Source of the DNA: Zetaproteobacteria bacterium
GTDB lineage: Bacteria > Pseudomonadota > Zetaproteobacteria > Mariprofundales > Mariprofundaceae
Assembly (NCBI GenBank): GCA_002746295.2
Contig: NVWS02000056.1
Span: 1-42,876, forward strand
Reading direction: 5' to 3'
Length of the DNA: 42,876 bases
Shown: one piece after another, positions 7,730 to 15,640 of the stretch
Layout: each line of letters opens with the position of its first letter
How positions within the stretch are numbered: the stretch's first letter is position 1
Notes under the pieces: generated by a model
Seen by the model: only the letters and a program-made list of their open reading frames with translations
Database searches by the model: none
What the model was told of the DNA's origin: nothing
Position numbers and translations under genes: made by a program

Positions 7730-8928
7730 GCTTTCCCCACTTGACTTAAACCTGCTGCATGTTCCATCAACAAAGCGCGCAAAGGTGTGAGACTTTGCAT
7801 GCCATCCAAGGCTTGACGACGCAAGCATTTCAGGGGTAAAAAATCTTGCCCAAAAGCAGCCAGTATGGACTCGGTGAAACCGGCCACAGCCAACACATCC
7901 AAACGCCGTTGTTCTGCATAAGCTTGTAATAAAATATCCGCGCCCATATCAGCTGGCTGGTGGCGCAAAATTTGGCTTAATGTTGCCACGTCTCTTAAAC
8001 CCAAATTCAAACCTTGCCCTGCCACAGGGTGCAAAGTGTGTGCGGCATTGCCAATCAACACCATACGCGATGCTGTATAGGATTGAGCGATACGAAGTTC
8101 CAAGGGGAAACATGCCCGTTTGCTTACTTCCAACATCCACCCTGAACGCGGCAATACCGCTTCATCCACCGCACGTTGTAAACGCTTCAAAAACATACGT
8201 TCGGGCATATCCAACATGCGCATGGCTTCTTGCGGTGCTAACGCCCAAACAATCGAAAAACGACCATCGGCCAAGGGCAAACATGCCAAGGGTCCTGACT
8301 GACGAAAACATTCATAAGCCGTATCCGCATGCCCACGTTCACAGCGAATCGAAGCGACTAAACCAAAACGATTGTGATCCCAACCGTGCGTGCCTATGCC
8401 TGCCATACGTCGCATCTGTGAGTGCGTGCCATCGGCAGCAATCAATAATTTTGCATGAAGCTCTTGAGGCTGACCTTGATATTGCATGGAAATATGCGCA
8501 GTATCATCATCACGATGCACTTGTGTCACTTTTGCAGGACAAAACATGGTGATTTTATCTTTTAAAGCAGCATCGACTGCTGCCACCACATGCGACAATT
8601 CCACCACATAACCCAAAGCATCCACGCCTTTTTCTGAGGCTAGCATGTGCATTTCGCCATGATTGTTCGGCTCTCGAACTTCAATAAAACGAATCGCACC
8701 CGTACCTTGCTTGGCAATATCATGCCACACACCCAAACCTTCCAAATAGCAACGCGAACCATACGACAACGCCACCACCCGTTCAGGATTACTTGATGCC
8801 ATACATGGCATGTTTTGTTCAACCATCGCCACGCGATAACCCAAGTTCACCAATTCAAGTGCTTGTATGCCGCCCACCGCACCACCGCCCACAATCACTG
8901 CATCAAATTCATGTAATATCTGTGTCAT
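7726..8928 (-). CDS. UbiH/UbiF-type FAD-dependent ubiquinone biosynthesis hydroxylase (copy 1)
   Basis: A 400-residue paralogue of the next gene, with the same three flavin motifs: VIVGGGAVGGIQALELV at the N-terminus, AADGTHSQMR in the middle and GNAAHTLHPVAGQGLNLG near residue 300. It is the first gene of a tightly packed minus-strand unit that continues with copy 2 and recJ. The ATG at 8928 is preceded by AAGGTGGGAT, a good ribosome site. Ubiquinone synthesis needs three ring hydroxylations. Two different family members side by side probably divide these steps, or one is broad in specificity. The first glycine of GDAAH is kept but the aspartate is asparagine (GNAAH). Confidence 0.87.
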   Translation of the reverse strand: MTQILHEFDAVIVGGGAVGGIQALELVNLGYRVAMVEQNMPCMASSNPERVVALSYGSRCYLEGLGVWHDIAKQGTGAIRFIEVREPNNHGEMHMLASEKGVDALGYVVELSHVVAAVDAALKDKITMFCPAKVTQVHRDDDTAHISMQYQGQPQELHAKLLIAADGTHSQMRRMAGIGTHGWDHNRFGLVASIRCERGHADTAYECFRQSGPLACLPLADGRFSIVWALAPQEAMRMLDMPERMFLKRLQRAVDEAVLPRSGWMLEVSKRACFPLELRIAQSYTASRMVLIGNAAHTLHPVAGQGLNLGLRDVATLSQILRHQPADMGADILLQAYAEQRRLDVLAVAGFTESILAAFGQDFLPLKCLRRQALDGMQSLTPLRALLMEHAAGLSQVGKA

Positions 8929-8981
8929 ATCCCACCTTCATATTGGCAATACTGTAATCCCTTATCATCTTGGCAAGCAAC

Positions 8982-9010
8982 TTACACAAAAGATGTGCTT
9001 GTATTATATC
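8982..9010 (+). promoter_or_regulatory. Predicted sigma70-type promoter for the small secreted protein
   Basis: TTACAC (8982-8987) and TATATC (9005-9010) are separated by 17 bp in the divergent gap between the ubiH-like gene and the secreted protein. The ribosome site of the plus-strand gene follows 40 bp later. Prediction by eye only. Confidence 0.35.
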
Positions 9011-9062
9011 TTTAATCACGCCACTGTTTCACCTTTCGTATATAAATTTAAGGAGCCATTCA

Positions 9063-9563
9063 TTGCTCAAAATAAAACTTTTATGCTTGATCGCTTGCAC
9101 TGTTTTTATTGCAAGCACGGCGCAAGCGACACCAGGAACTCATGCTCATTTTGCAGCTTTCTTCAACAATGGAAGTCATGCTGACTTTTCCTTCCCCGAT
9201 ACTGTTGTCGGTAATGCTATTGAACCGCTGATGCATAAAAAAGGTGGTGAAATGATGCTGTTTGCTCATTCTGTAGCCATTCAAGATGGCGATGTATTTA
9301 GCATACAAAATGATATATTACGTGAAGTCGAAGGTAGTTTTCAAGACTTTGGTTTAAACTGCCAAATTACTATCCATACGCAAAAAATTTGGGAAGTATC
9401 AGGTATGTGTGAAAAATTTCTCGTGGGAAAAGGCAAAAGCAATCAATCGATTATGCCAACAGCCATATCTAAACAATTGATTTGGTATAAGATTTTTGAA
9501 GATAAAGAACATGGTATGGCAGGTTATTTCATGAAGGAGAAAGGACAAGATTTCGAGAAATAA
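9063..9563 (+). CDS. Secreted protein of unknown function, 166 residues
   Basis: I do not recognise the family. The chosen start is TTG 9063, because AAGGAG (9050-9055) lies 7 bp upstream and this start places a clean signal peptide at the N-terminus: a basic LKIK segment, a hydrophobic core and a cleavage site after AQA. The mature part of about 144 residues is soluble and mixed alpha/beta in character, with two cysteines (in LNCQ and GMCEK) that could form a disulfide in the periplasm. An in-frame ATG at 8970 would bury the signal peptide 31 residues in and lies over the predicted promoter. It is convergent with the peptide-binding lipoprotein gene; the intervening 205 bp hold a repeat element. 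Confidence 0.6.
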   Translation: MLKIKLLCLIACTVFIASTAQATPGTHAHFAAFFNNGSHADFSFPDTVVGNAIEPLMHKKGGEMMLFAHSVAIQDGDVFSIQNDILREVEGSFQDFGLNCQITIHTQKIWEVSGMCEKFLVGKGKSNQSIMPTAISKQLIWYKIFEDKEHGMAGYFMKEKGQDFEK

Positions 9564-9588
9564 CGTGATATTTAAAGGCTTAGGGTTC

Positions 9589-9739
9589 ATATAGTCGTGA
9601 TTCGATAAAGCTACCTCTTAGTTCGTCATTCCCGAAATCTTGTATCGGGAATCTTTCTATAGACCCCCGACACAAACACTCGGGGGTGACGGTTCGGATG
9701 ATGAACGAAAGGGTAGTTTCATACTTATCCCATTATAGC
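9589..9739. repeat. Inverted-dimer hairpin repeat element, copy A
   Basis: Contains two perfect hairpins of 8-bp stem and 9-nt loop. H1 is at 9628-9652, stem ATTCCCGA/TCGGGAAT. H2 is at 9663-9687, stem ACCCCCGA/TCGGGGGT. H2 is an inverted relative of H1, 35 nt further on. The ends, ATATAGTCGTGATTCGATAA on the left and ATACTTATCCCATTATAGC on the right, are imperfect inverted repeats. It fills the gap between two convergent genes and could act as a bidirectional terminator. Confidence 0.7.
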
Positions 9740-9768
9740 AGGCGTTGGATTTATACCCAAAACCTTTT

Positions 9769-11436
9769 TTATGGCTGCATCGCTGACACTTGATACTTCT
9801 GCAAATCTTTAGGCACATACCAAAACTCACTGTTGTAGCCAATGCCCGCAGAGGATGGTTTGATGCCTTGAAAACGCTTATGTACCACGGGCAATGAATA
9901 CGGCGCATATAAAAATACCATCGGTACATCCTGATAAATTTCCTTTTGCATGATGTCATACCATTGTTTGCGCTTGCTTTCATCAAAGGTTTGCGTGGCT
10001 TTGACCAAGGCTTCATCGACTTTGGCATTGTTGTAACTTAAAAAATTAAACTGACGTTTACCTGTTTGAGAGGAATGCCAAATATTGTATTGATCGGGTT
10101 CGGGGGTCAGTGACCAACCCAAAATCACCGCATCAAAATCACGTTTATTGATAAAATTCTCAATAAATGCCGACCATTCAATCAAACGTACCTTCACTTG
10201 AATACCGACTTGCTTCAACCGCTGTTGAATGATTGTCGCGGTGTCTGCACGCTGTTTGTTGCCATTGTTGGTGATGATGGTGAATGATAAAGGTTGACCA
10301 TCCTTATCCAAAATACCATCACCATTGCTATCTTTCCAACCCGCTTTCGCCAGCAATACTTTGGCTTTTTCAGGATTAAATGCGCGTGCATGTAAGGATT
10401 CATTCACCCATATCGTGCCTGGTTTATAAGGCGAGGAAATCATCTCTCCTTGCCCCAACAACACACCATCAATCAGTTCTTGACGGTCAATCGCATACGC
10501 CATGGCTTCGCGCACCCGTTGATCGGCAAACAATGGGCGTTTCAAATTAAATCCCAAGTAAGTATAAACTGATTCAAGGTAGTGATAACGCTGATAATTC
10601 TCTTTCAAAAAAGGTTTCGTTTCAAACAAGCGCTCATATTGTGTCGGTGTTAAGCCCATTTCATCAATATGCCCCGCACTTAACTCCAAAAACTGCGTGG
10701 CAGTATCAGGGATAATGCGCGTTAAATGTTCGGCAACCCATACTTTACCACCATAATAATGGGGGTTGGCTTGCAAGGTGATGGACTGTTGGGATTGCCA
10801 ATCCTTCAAAATATAAGGTCCCATCGTCGCTTTCGGGTGACGTGCCAAGTCGGTTTTCATAATATCTTCGTGTTCAAAGATGTGCTTGGGTAATATCGAA
10901 AGTCCTGCCCATGTCGAAAGCGCAGGTGAATAAACCGTATCATAATGTACGATAAACGTCTGGGCATCGGGTGTTTCAAAGCTTGTGACTTTGGCATAAT
11001 CGGATTTGTAGGCACTTTGCGTATGCTCATTTTGAATCAATGCCAGTGTAAATGCACAATCTTGGGAGGTGAAGGCAATACCATCTGTCCAAAAAATATC
11101 AGGGCGCAAATGAAAGGTAATGGATAAGCCATCATCGGAGACTTGCCAAGATGCGGTGAGTTGGTTGGCAATATGTAAATTTTTATCAAATTTTAACAAG
11201 GATTGATACAACTGACCTGCAATAGCATGGCTAGATGAATCGCCAGCAAGCATGGGAATCAAGGTGCTGGCATCGCCAATGGATGCCGTGACCAAGCGAT
11301 CACCATAGGCAGGACTCATATCGACGGCTTTGCTGTATTGCGTTTGTAGATGAGATTCAGGTTCAGAGGAGCAGCCTGCCAAACCCAACACCACACATAA
11401 AGCGATTAGCTTGAGCGAATGCGTGCAAGAATCCAT
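9769..11436 (-). CDS. Peptide ABC transporter substrate-binding lipoprotein (OppA/DppA type)
   Basis: A 555-residue family-5 solute-binding protein. A lipoprotein signal ends in the lipobox LAGC, so the mature protein is acylated and sits in the periplasm. The motif at about residues 85-125, where 'LRPDIFWTDGIAFTSQD' follows a LTASWQVSDDG stretch, is characteristic, as are RVREAMAYAIDRQEL and WSLTPEPDQYNIW. It probably binds oligopeptides or a similar ligand. No permease or ATPase genes lie nearby, so it is an orphan that must dock to a transporter elsewhere. Its ATG is preceded by AGGAG and overlaps the end of the lytic transglycosylase by 31 bp. That coupling suggests a role in murein peptide recovery, by analogy with MppA; this is inference. 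Confidence 0.88.
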   Translation of the reverse strand: MDSCTHSLKLIALCVVLGLAGCSSEPESHLQTQYSKAVDMSPAYGDRLVTASIGDASTLIPMLAGDSSSHAIAGQLYQSLLKFDKNLHIANQLTASWQVSDDGLSITFHLRPDIFWTDGIAFTSQDCAFTLALIQNEHTQSAYKSDYAKVTSFETPDAQTFIVHYDTVYSPALSTWAGLSILPKHIFEHEDIMKTDLARHPKATMGPYILKDWQSQQSITLQANPHYYGGKVWVAEHLTRIIPDTATQFLELSAGHIDEMGLTPTQYERLFETKPFLKENYQRYHYLESVYTYLGFNLKRPLFADQRVREAMAYAIDRQELIDGVLLGQGEMISSPYKPGTIWVNESLHARAFNPEKAKVLLAKAGWKDSNGDGILDKDGQPLSFTIITNNGNKQRADTATIIQQRLKQVGIQVKVRLIEWSAFIENFINKRDFDAVILGWSLTPEPDQYNIWHSSQTGKRQFNFLSYNNAKVDEALVKATQTFDESKRKQWYDIMQKEIYQDVPMVFLYAPYSLPVVHKRFQGIKPSSAGIGYNSEFWYVPKDLQKYQVSAMQP

Positions 11437-12731
11437 AAGGTATCTCCTGGTCGTATGATATGTTTTTTAGATAATTGATTGGAACGTGAAATAGCATGGG
11501 TTGTCGTCCCAAATCGATGTGAAATACTCCACAAAGAATCGCCTTTGCGTACTTTATAACGAATTCGCCGCCCTTTTGAAAGCAAAGGGTTCACACTCGC
11601 CGTTGCCCGTGCATAGCCATGTGCAGGCACTTTAATGCGCTGACCAATATGCAAAATCTTGGAGAGATGTGGGTTCAAAGCCTTGATATGTTTCGTAGTC
11701 GTGTGGTAAGTACGAGCCAACTGCCATAAAGAATCACCCGAACGAATGCGCATATAAATATCATGCGGTTGCTGCTGTTCACTGCCATATTGTAATTGAT
11801 CCAGCAATGTATTCGGCACATGAATACTCACCGCATGCTGGAAATACTGACTGTAATGCAACTGTGGGTTAAGTCGAAACAAATCATGACGTGATAATTT
11901 TAAACGTTTCTCCAAAACCCGAATATCAATCGGTGGCAATAATGTCACTTTTGTGGTTCTCATCTCTTGAGGAAATGCCACAACATGCAAATGCAACAAG
12001 GCTGTCACCCCCAAAATACGCATGACATAATTTCGCGTCTCTCTCGGCACAGGCATGGTGCGAATGCCATCCGATAGTTGCCATGGGGATTTTTTCAAAC
12101 GCTTGGCTAAACCATACGGTCCCATATTATAAGCTGCAAAAGCCAGCACCCAATTACCAAATTTTTTGCGTTGCTGCATCAAATATTGCGCTGCTGCGCG
12201 TGTGGATATTTCCACATGTCGCCGACCATCACCCGCTTGGGTATCACGTACCCCCAAGCCGTATGCCGTTTTAGGCATCAATTGCCATAAGCCCATCGCC
12301 CCCGTCCGTGATAAAGCATACGGCTGGTACGCCGATTCCACAATCGGAATGACCTGTAAATCTAGGGGAGCGCCAGCATCCTCGAGACCTTTAAGAACTC
12401 GCTCGCGAACCCATCTGGAACGCTCTGCCAAAACATGCCAGTGCCTCGAGAGTGAAGCTTTAACCTGCGCTTCTGCCCAAGCCAAATCATCACTGCGAAC
12501 CCCTGAAAAAAACGGTGAACTCAAGTGATAAGCTGGTCTTGTAGTCATTGGAGTAGGCTTGGAATCTAGCCTGTTTACAGGCTCGAATAAAGCATCCGAA
12601 TCATCCACCAAAACATCACCTTTGGGCGACACACTTTGATCTGGTAATACAGATAAAGCTAGAGGGTGACTACAACCTTCCAAGAACAAACCCAATCCGC
12701 CCATCATAAGAATAAAGAAATATCGAAACAT
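11406..12731 (-). CDS. mltD: MltD-like membrane-bound lytic murein transglycosylase with LysM repeats
   Basis: A 441-residue lipoprotein (lipobox LEGC near residue 20) that cleaves glycan strands of peptidoglycan. The SLT domain at about 120-250 shows the catalytic glutamate in IPIVESAYQP, then GAMGLWQLMPKTA and FAAYNMGP, the classic family-1 motifs. Two LysM modules follow: 'RSGDSLWQLARTYHTT' with its GQRIKVP end, and 'RKGDSLWSISHRFGTT' ending in RPGDTLW. These bind glycan. The protein is a little shorter than E. coli MltD (452). A TATAAT lies on the minus strand at 12754-12749, only about 20 bp from the start codon, and no ribosome site is obvious, so the leader may be very short. Downstream it overlaps the peptide-binding lipoprotein. 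Confidence 0.9.
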   Translation of the reverse strand: MFRYFFILMMGGLGLFLEGCSHPLALSVLPDQSVSPKGDVLVDDSDALFEPVNRLDSKPTPMTTRPAYHLSSPFFSGVRSDDLAWAEAQVKASLSRHWHVLAERSRWVRERVLKGLEDAGAPLDLQVIPIVESAYQPYALSRTGAMGLWQLMPKTAYGLGVRDTQAGDGRRHVEISTRAAAQYLMQQRKKFGNWVLAFAAYNMGPYGLAKRLKKSPWQLSDGIRTMPVPRETRNYVMRILGVTALLHLHVVAFPQEMRTTKVTLLPPIDIRVLEKRLKLSRHDLFRLNPQLHYSQYFQHAVSIHVPNTLLDQLQYGSEQQQPHDIYMRIRSGDSLWQLARTYHTTTKHIKALNPHLSKILHIGQRIKVPAHGYARATASVNPLLSKGRRIRYKVRKGDSLWSISHRFGTTTHAISRSNQLSKKHIIRPGDTLWILARIRSS

Positions 12732-12773
12732 CGCGGCACAGTAACGATATTATACGCATAAATCACGGGCATC

Positions 12774-12802
12774 CCATATCATTCTTGATTTTCGTGATAT
12801 GG
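12774..12802. promoter_or_regulatory. Inverted repeat in the mltD/pilB divergent region
   Basis: CCATATCA (12774-12781) and TGATATGG (12795-12802) form a perfect 8-bp inverted repeat with a 13-bp spacer. It lies midway between two divergent genes, upstream of the minus-strand TATAAT at 12754-12749. The half-site spacing of about two helical turns fits a dimeric repressor or activator site. No known operator is recognised. Confidence 0.35.
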
Positions 12803-12851
12803 CTCACTAAGGTCACGTGCCAATGAAGAACTTTCCAAGGCACCTATTCTT

Positions 12852-15053
12852 ATGCTACTGAAACAACAACGACAGTTGATTGAAAGTGGCGTTGTCACCC
12901 AAGAGCAAATTAAAGATGCTCTACAGCACCCCGACACCCAAAAGCATGGTCTTTTATATTCTCTCCTTGGCATACAAGGCATAGATAGCTCAGCCATCGT
13001 ACAAACACTGGCGCGCATTTATAAAGTACCTTTTTTGGATATTACCAACATCCGCCCAAGCGATGAATTGATAGAGCGTTGCCCTGAAAAACTATGTTTG
13101 GATTACAATTTTATCCCCATTGATTTTCAAAATGGTGAGTTGGTGATTGCCACAGGAAACCCCATGAATTTCTCGGCATTGGATGCCTTGCAATTCAAAT
13201 TGGGTGAGCGGGTCAAAACTATTTTTGCGCGCCCCGATGCCATTCAGAAAAAAATCCGTGATGTTTATCAAGGCAACGCAGCTTTTGACGATGCCATGTC
13301 AGGCTTGGATGATGATGCCAGCTTTGCCACGGAAGACGATCCTGAACACGATGATGACATTGATGCACTGAAAAAGGGTGCCGATGAATCGCCCATTATC
13401 AAATTGGTCAATGGTATTATGGTACAAGCACTTAAACTGGGGGCATCAGATATTCATATTGAAGCAGGCGAGCGTACCAGTATTGTACGTATGCGTGTGG
13501 ACGGGCGTTTGAAAATTGCTTTACAGTTTCCTGTTAAAGCGCATCCCATTGTTATTTCGCGCATAAAAATCACCTCCAAACTGGATATTTCCAACACTCG
13601 CACCCCACAAGATGGTCGTACCCGCATTAAACTATGGGGTAAAGCCTATGATATGCGTGTATCTATTCTACCTTCATTTTATGGCGAAAAAGCGGTGTTG
13701 CGTATTTTGGATAAAAGCGGTTTATCCTTGGATTTGGACATCCTTGGCTTTGAGAAGCTTGCCGATGAACGTGTTCGTGAATCCATCACCAAGCCAACGG
13801 GTGCAGTGTTGGTGACAGGACCTACAGGTTCTGGAAAAACCACCACACTTTATTCCTTCTTGAACCATATCAATGAAGAAGAAAGTAACTTGATTACCGT
13901 TGAAGACCCCGTGGAATTTCAACTTAAAGGCATCAATCAAGTACAAGTCAATGCCAAAGCAGGTATGACATTTGGTGCAGCATTACGTTCTATTTTACGA
14001 CAAGATCCCGACATTGTCATGGTGGGTGAAATTCGTGATGAAGAAACCGCTGAAATTGCTTTGCATGCGGCGCAAACGGGACATATGGTATTATCCACAC
14101 TACATACCAATGATGCACCCTCAACCATCACCCGCTTGATTGATATGGGGATCAAGTCCACCATGCTTTCCTCCTCACTCAATCTCATTGTTGCACAACG
14201 TTTGGCACGTCGCTTATGCCCCAAGTGCAAGAAGAAAAAACGCCCTAGCAATGAATTTTGCGAGCGTTATGGCGTTCCTGAAGGTTTAGAGTTTTATGAA
14301 CCTGTTGGCTGCAAAGCCTGTATGAACATTGGTTATAAGGGTCGTCTTGGTATCCATGAAGTATTGTATGTGAATGACCGCATGCGTGAAATGATTTCAC
14401 GCGCAGCACCCGATCAAGATTTGATGCAAGCGGCGCGTGAAGATGGGATGTTTTGCTTGTTTGAGGATGGCATCAACAAGGCTTTGGCTGGCATCACCAG
14501 TATTGACGAAGTCATTCGCAATTCAAGCCCTCCCGAAGGCTTTCGCCTAGATCAGCGTCTTGCTGACGATGGATCTCTTATGTCTGTAGGCGAGAGTATG
14601 CGCCAAAAAGATAAAGCGCATAACCAAGAAAATTTATACACAGGCAAACAAACTGTATTGATTGTGGATGATTCCAAAAGCATCCGAAGTTTGGTGAAGT
14701 TTGTCTTACAATCAGAAGGTTACGATGTTTTGGATGCCGAAGATGGTCAACAAGGCTGGGATACCTTGCAGCGGCTCAGTAATAGCATCAGCCTTGTCTT
14801 GACCGACTTTGAAATGCCCAACATGAATGGTCCTGAACTGGTGAAAAAAATCCGTGAAAACCCTGCCTATGACCACATTCCAGTGGTCATGCTAACTTCC
14901 AGAAAAGATGAAGAAGATGAAGTTTTTGGTTTGGAATCAGGCGCAGATGATTATATTGGCAAACCCGTTGAGCCTATGAAATTACAAGCACGTGTTAGAA
15001 AAATTCTTTCTATGTATGCCCGAATCGCTTCGGCTATTCAACAAAGGATGTAA
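12852..15053 (+). CDS. PilB/GspE-family type IV pilus ATPase fused to a CheY-like receiver
   Basis: A 733-residue secretion/assembly ATPase. An N-terminal MshEN/GspE-II domain (1-135) is followed by the hexameric ATPase: Walker A GPTGSGKT at 323-330, Walker B-like DPDIVMVGE with D385 and catalytic E393, and the histidine-box segment STLHTNDA. A zinc-type CPKCKKKK...CKAC region starts at C456. Residues ~600-725 are a receiver domain with acidic residues D606/D607 and phosphoacceptor D652 in LTDFEMPNMNG. PilB and GspE normally end after the ATPase, so the receiver is an addition. Immediate downstream genes are CheW, MCP and CheA types, so CheA could phosphorylate the motor directly. No pilin, PilC or PilT genes are in the window. 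Confidence 0.9.
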   Translation: MLLKQQRQLIESGVVTQEQIKDALQHPDTQKHGLLYSLLGIQGIDSSAIVQTLARIYKVPFLDITNIRPSDELIERCPEKLCLDYNFIPIDFQNGELVIATGNPMNFSALDALQFKLGERVKTIFARPDAIQKKIRDVYQGNAAFDDAMSGLDDDASFATEDDPEHDDDIDALKKGADESPIIKLVNGIMVQALKLGASDIHIEAGERTSIVRMRVDGRLKIALQFPVKAHPIVISRIKITSKLDISNTRTPQDGRTRIKLWGKAYDMRVSILPSFYGEKAVLRILDKSGLSLDLDILGFEKLADERVRESITKPTGAVLVTGPTGSGKTTTLYSFLNHINEEESNLITVEDPVEFQLKGINQVQVNAKAGMTFGAALRSILRQDPDIVMVGEIRDEETAEIALHAAQTGHMVLSTLHTNDAPSTITRLIDMGIKSTMLSSSLNLIVAQRLARRLCPKCKKKKRPSNEFCERYGVPEGLEFYEPVGCKACMNIGYKGRLGIHEVLYVNDRMREMISRAAPDQDLMQAAREDGMFCLFEDGINKALAGITSIDEVIRNSSPPEGFRLDQRLADDGSLMSVGESMRQKDKAHNQENLYTGKQTVLIVDDSKSIRSLVKFVLQSEGYDVLDAEDGQQGWDTLQRLSNSISLVLTDFEMPNMNGPELVKKIRENPAYDHIPVVMLTSRKDEEDEVFGLESGADDYIGKPVEPMKLQARVRKILSMYARIASAIQQRM

Positions 15054-15056
15054 GCC

Positions 15057-15536
15057 ATGTCTCCTCAAACCAGTATCCCCCCCAGTTCTCCACCGACAGA
15101 AAATCTTCATGCTAATTTCAATCAAGCTTATGTAGAAGTCATGCAGGTTCGTGTGGGGCAAGAAATTATTCTTATTCCTGTTTCTGATGTGTCTGAAGTG
15201 ATTCATCAACAACGCTTAACCCCTGTACCTATGGCGCCAGACCACTTATTGGGTGTTTGCAATATTCATGGGCAGGTGGTGTGTGTGATTGACCCATGTC
15301 AAGTAATGTCTTTACCCTACAGTAAACAAACATTTGATGATAGCGTACGTTTCATTGTCCTTAGCCATCCTAAAATGCATCTTGCCTTACGTGCAGAAGA
15401 AATCTTATCACTTGAACCCATCCCAGAAGAAACTTTCCTACAGGCTACACAAGGTTCACAGGGGTTTTTCTATCGGAGTTTAAATATCAAAAACCAAGAC
15501 TACCGAATACTTCATACGGCAGCCTTGTTTAAATAA
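15057..15536 (+). CDS. CheW/PilI-like chemotaxis adaptor
   Basis: A 159-residue CheW-domain protein. The fold is recognised by ILIPVSDVSEVIHQQ, the hinge PMAPDHLLGVCNIHGQVVCV and a C-terminal ILHTAALF. CheW proteins bridge receptors and CheA in signalling arrays. It begins 3 bp after the pilB-receiver stop and is followed by the MCP, so by position it plays the PilI part in this Pil-Chp-like cluster. The first 20 residues are serine- and proline-rich and probably disordered. Confidence 0.85.
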   Translation: MSPQTSIPPSSPPTENLHANFNQAYVEVMQVRVGQEIILIPVSDVSEVIHQQRLTPVPMAPDHLLGVCNIHGQVVCVIDPCQVMSLPYSKQTFDDSVRFIVLSHPKMHLALRAEEILSLEPIPEETFLQATQGSQGFFYRSLNIKNQDYRILHTAALFK

Positions 15537-15553
15537 AGCAGACACACTTACTT

Positions 15554-15572
15554 GATTAAATAATATTTAATC
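15554..15572. promoter_or_regulatory. AT-rich palindrome upstream of the PilJ-like MCP
   Basis: GATTAAAT and ATTTAATC flank AAT, giving a 19-bp near-perfect palindrome 18 bp after the CheW stop. It lies in the 104-bp gap before the MCP, the only sizeable gap in this operon. It could be an operator or a weak hairpin. There is no T-run, so it is not a convincing terminator. Confidence 0.3.
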
Positions 15573-15640
15573 GTCAATATGCAGCTAAATTTATCACCAT
15601 TCGATCATTCGAAGTCAGTTACACATTGAGGGGAATTATT

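Noticed and set aside
7980-8552. 190-codon plus-strand frame opposite the first ubiH-like gene
   Set aside because: Antisense shadow; the minus strand carries conserved flavin motifs throughout.
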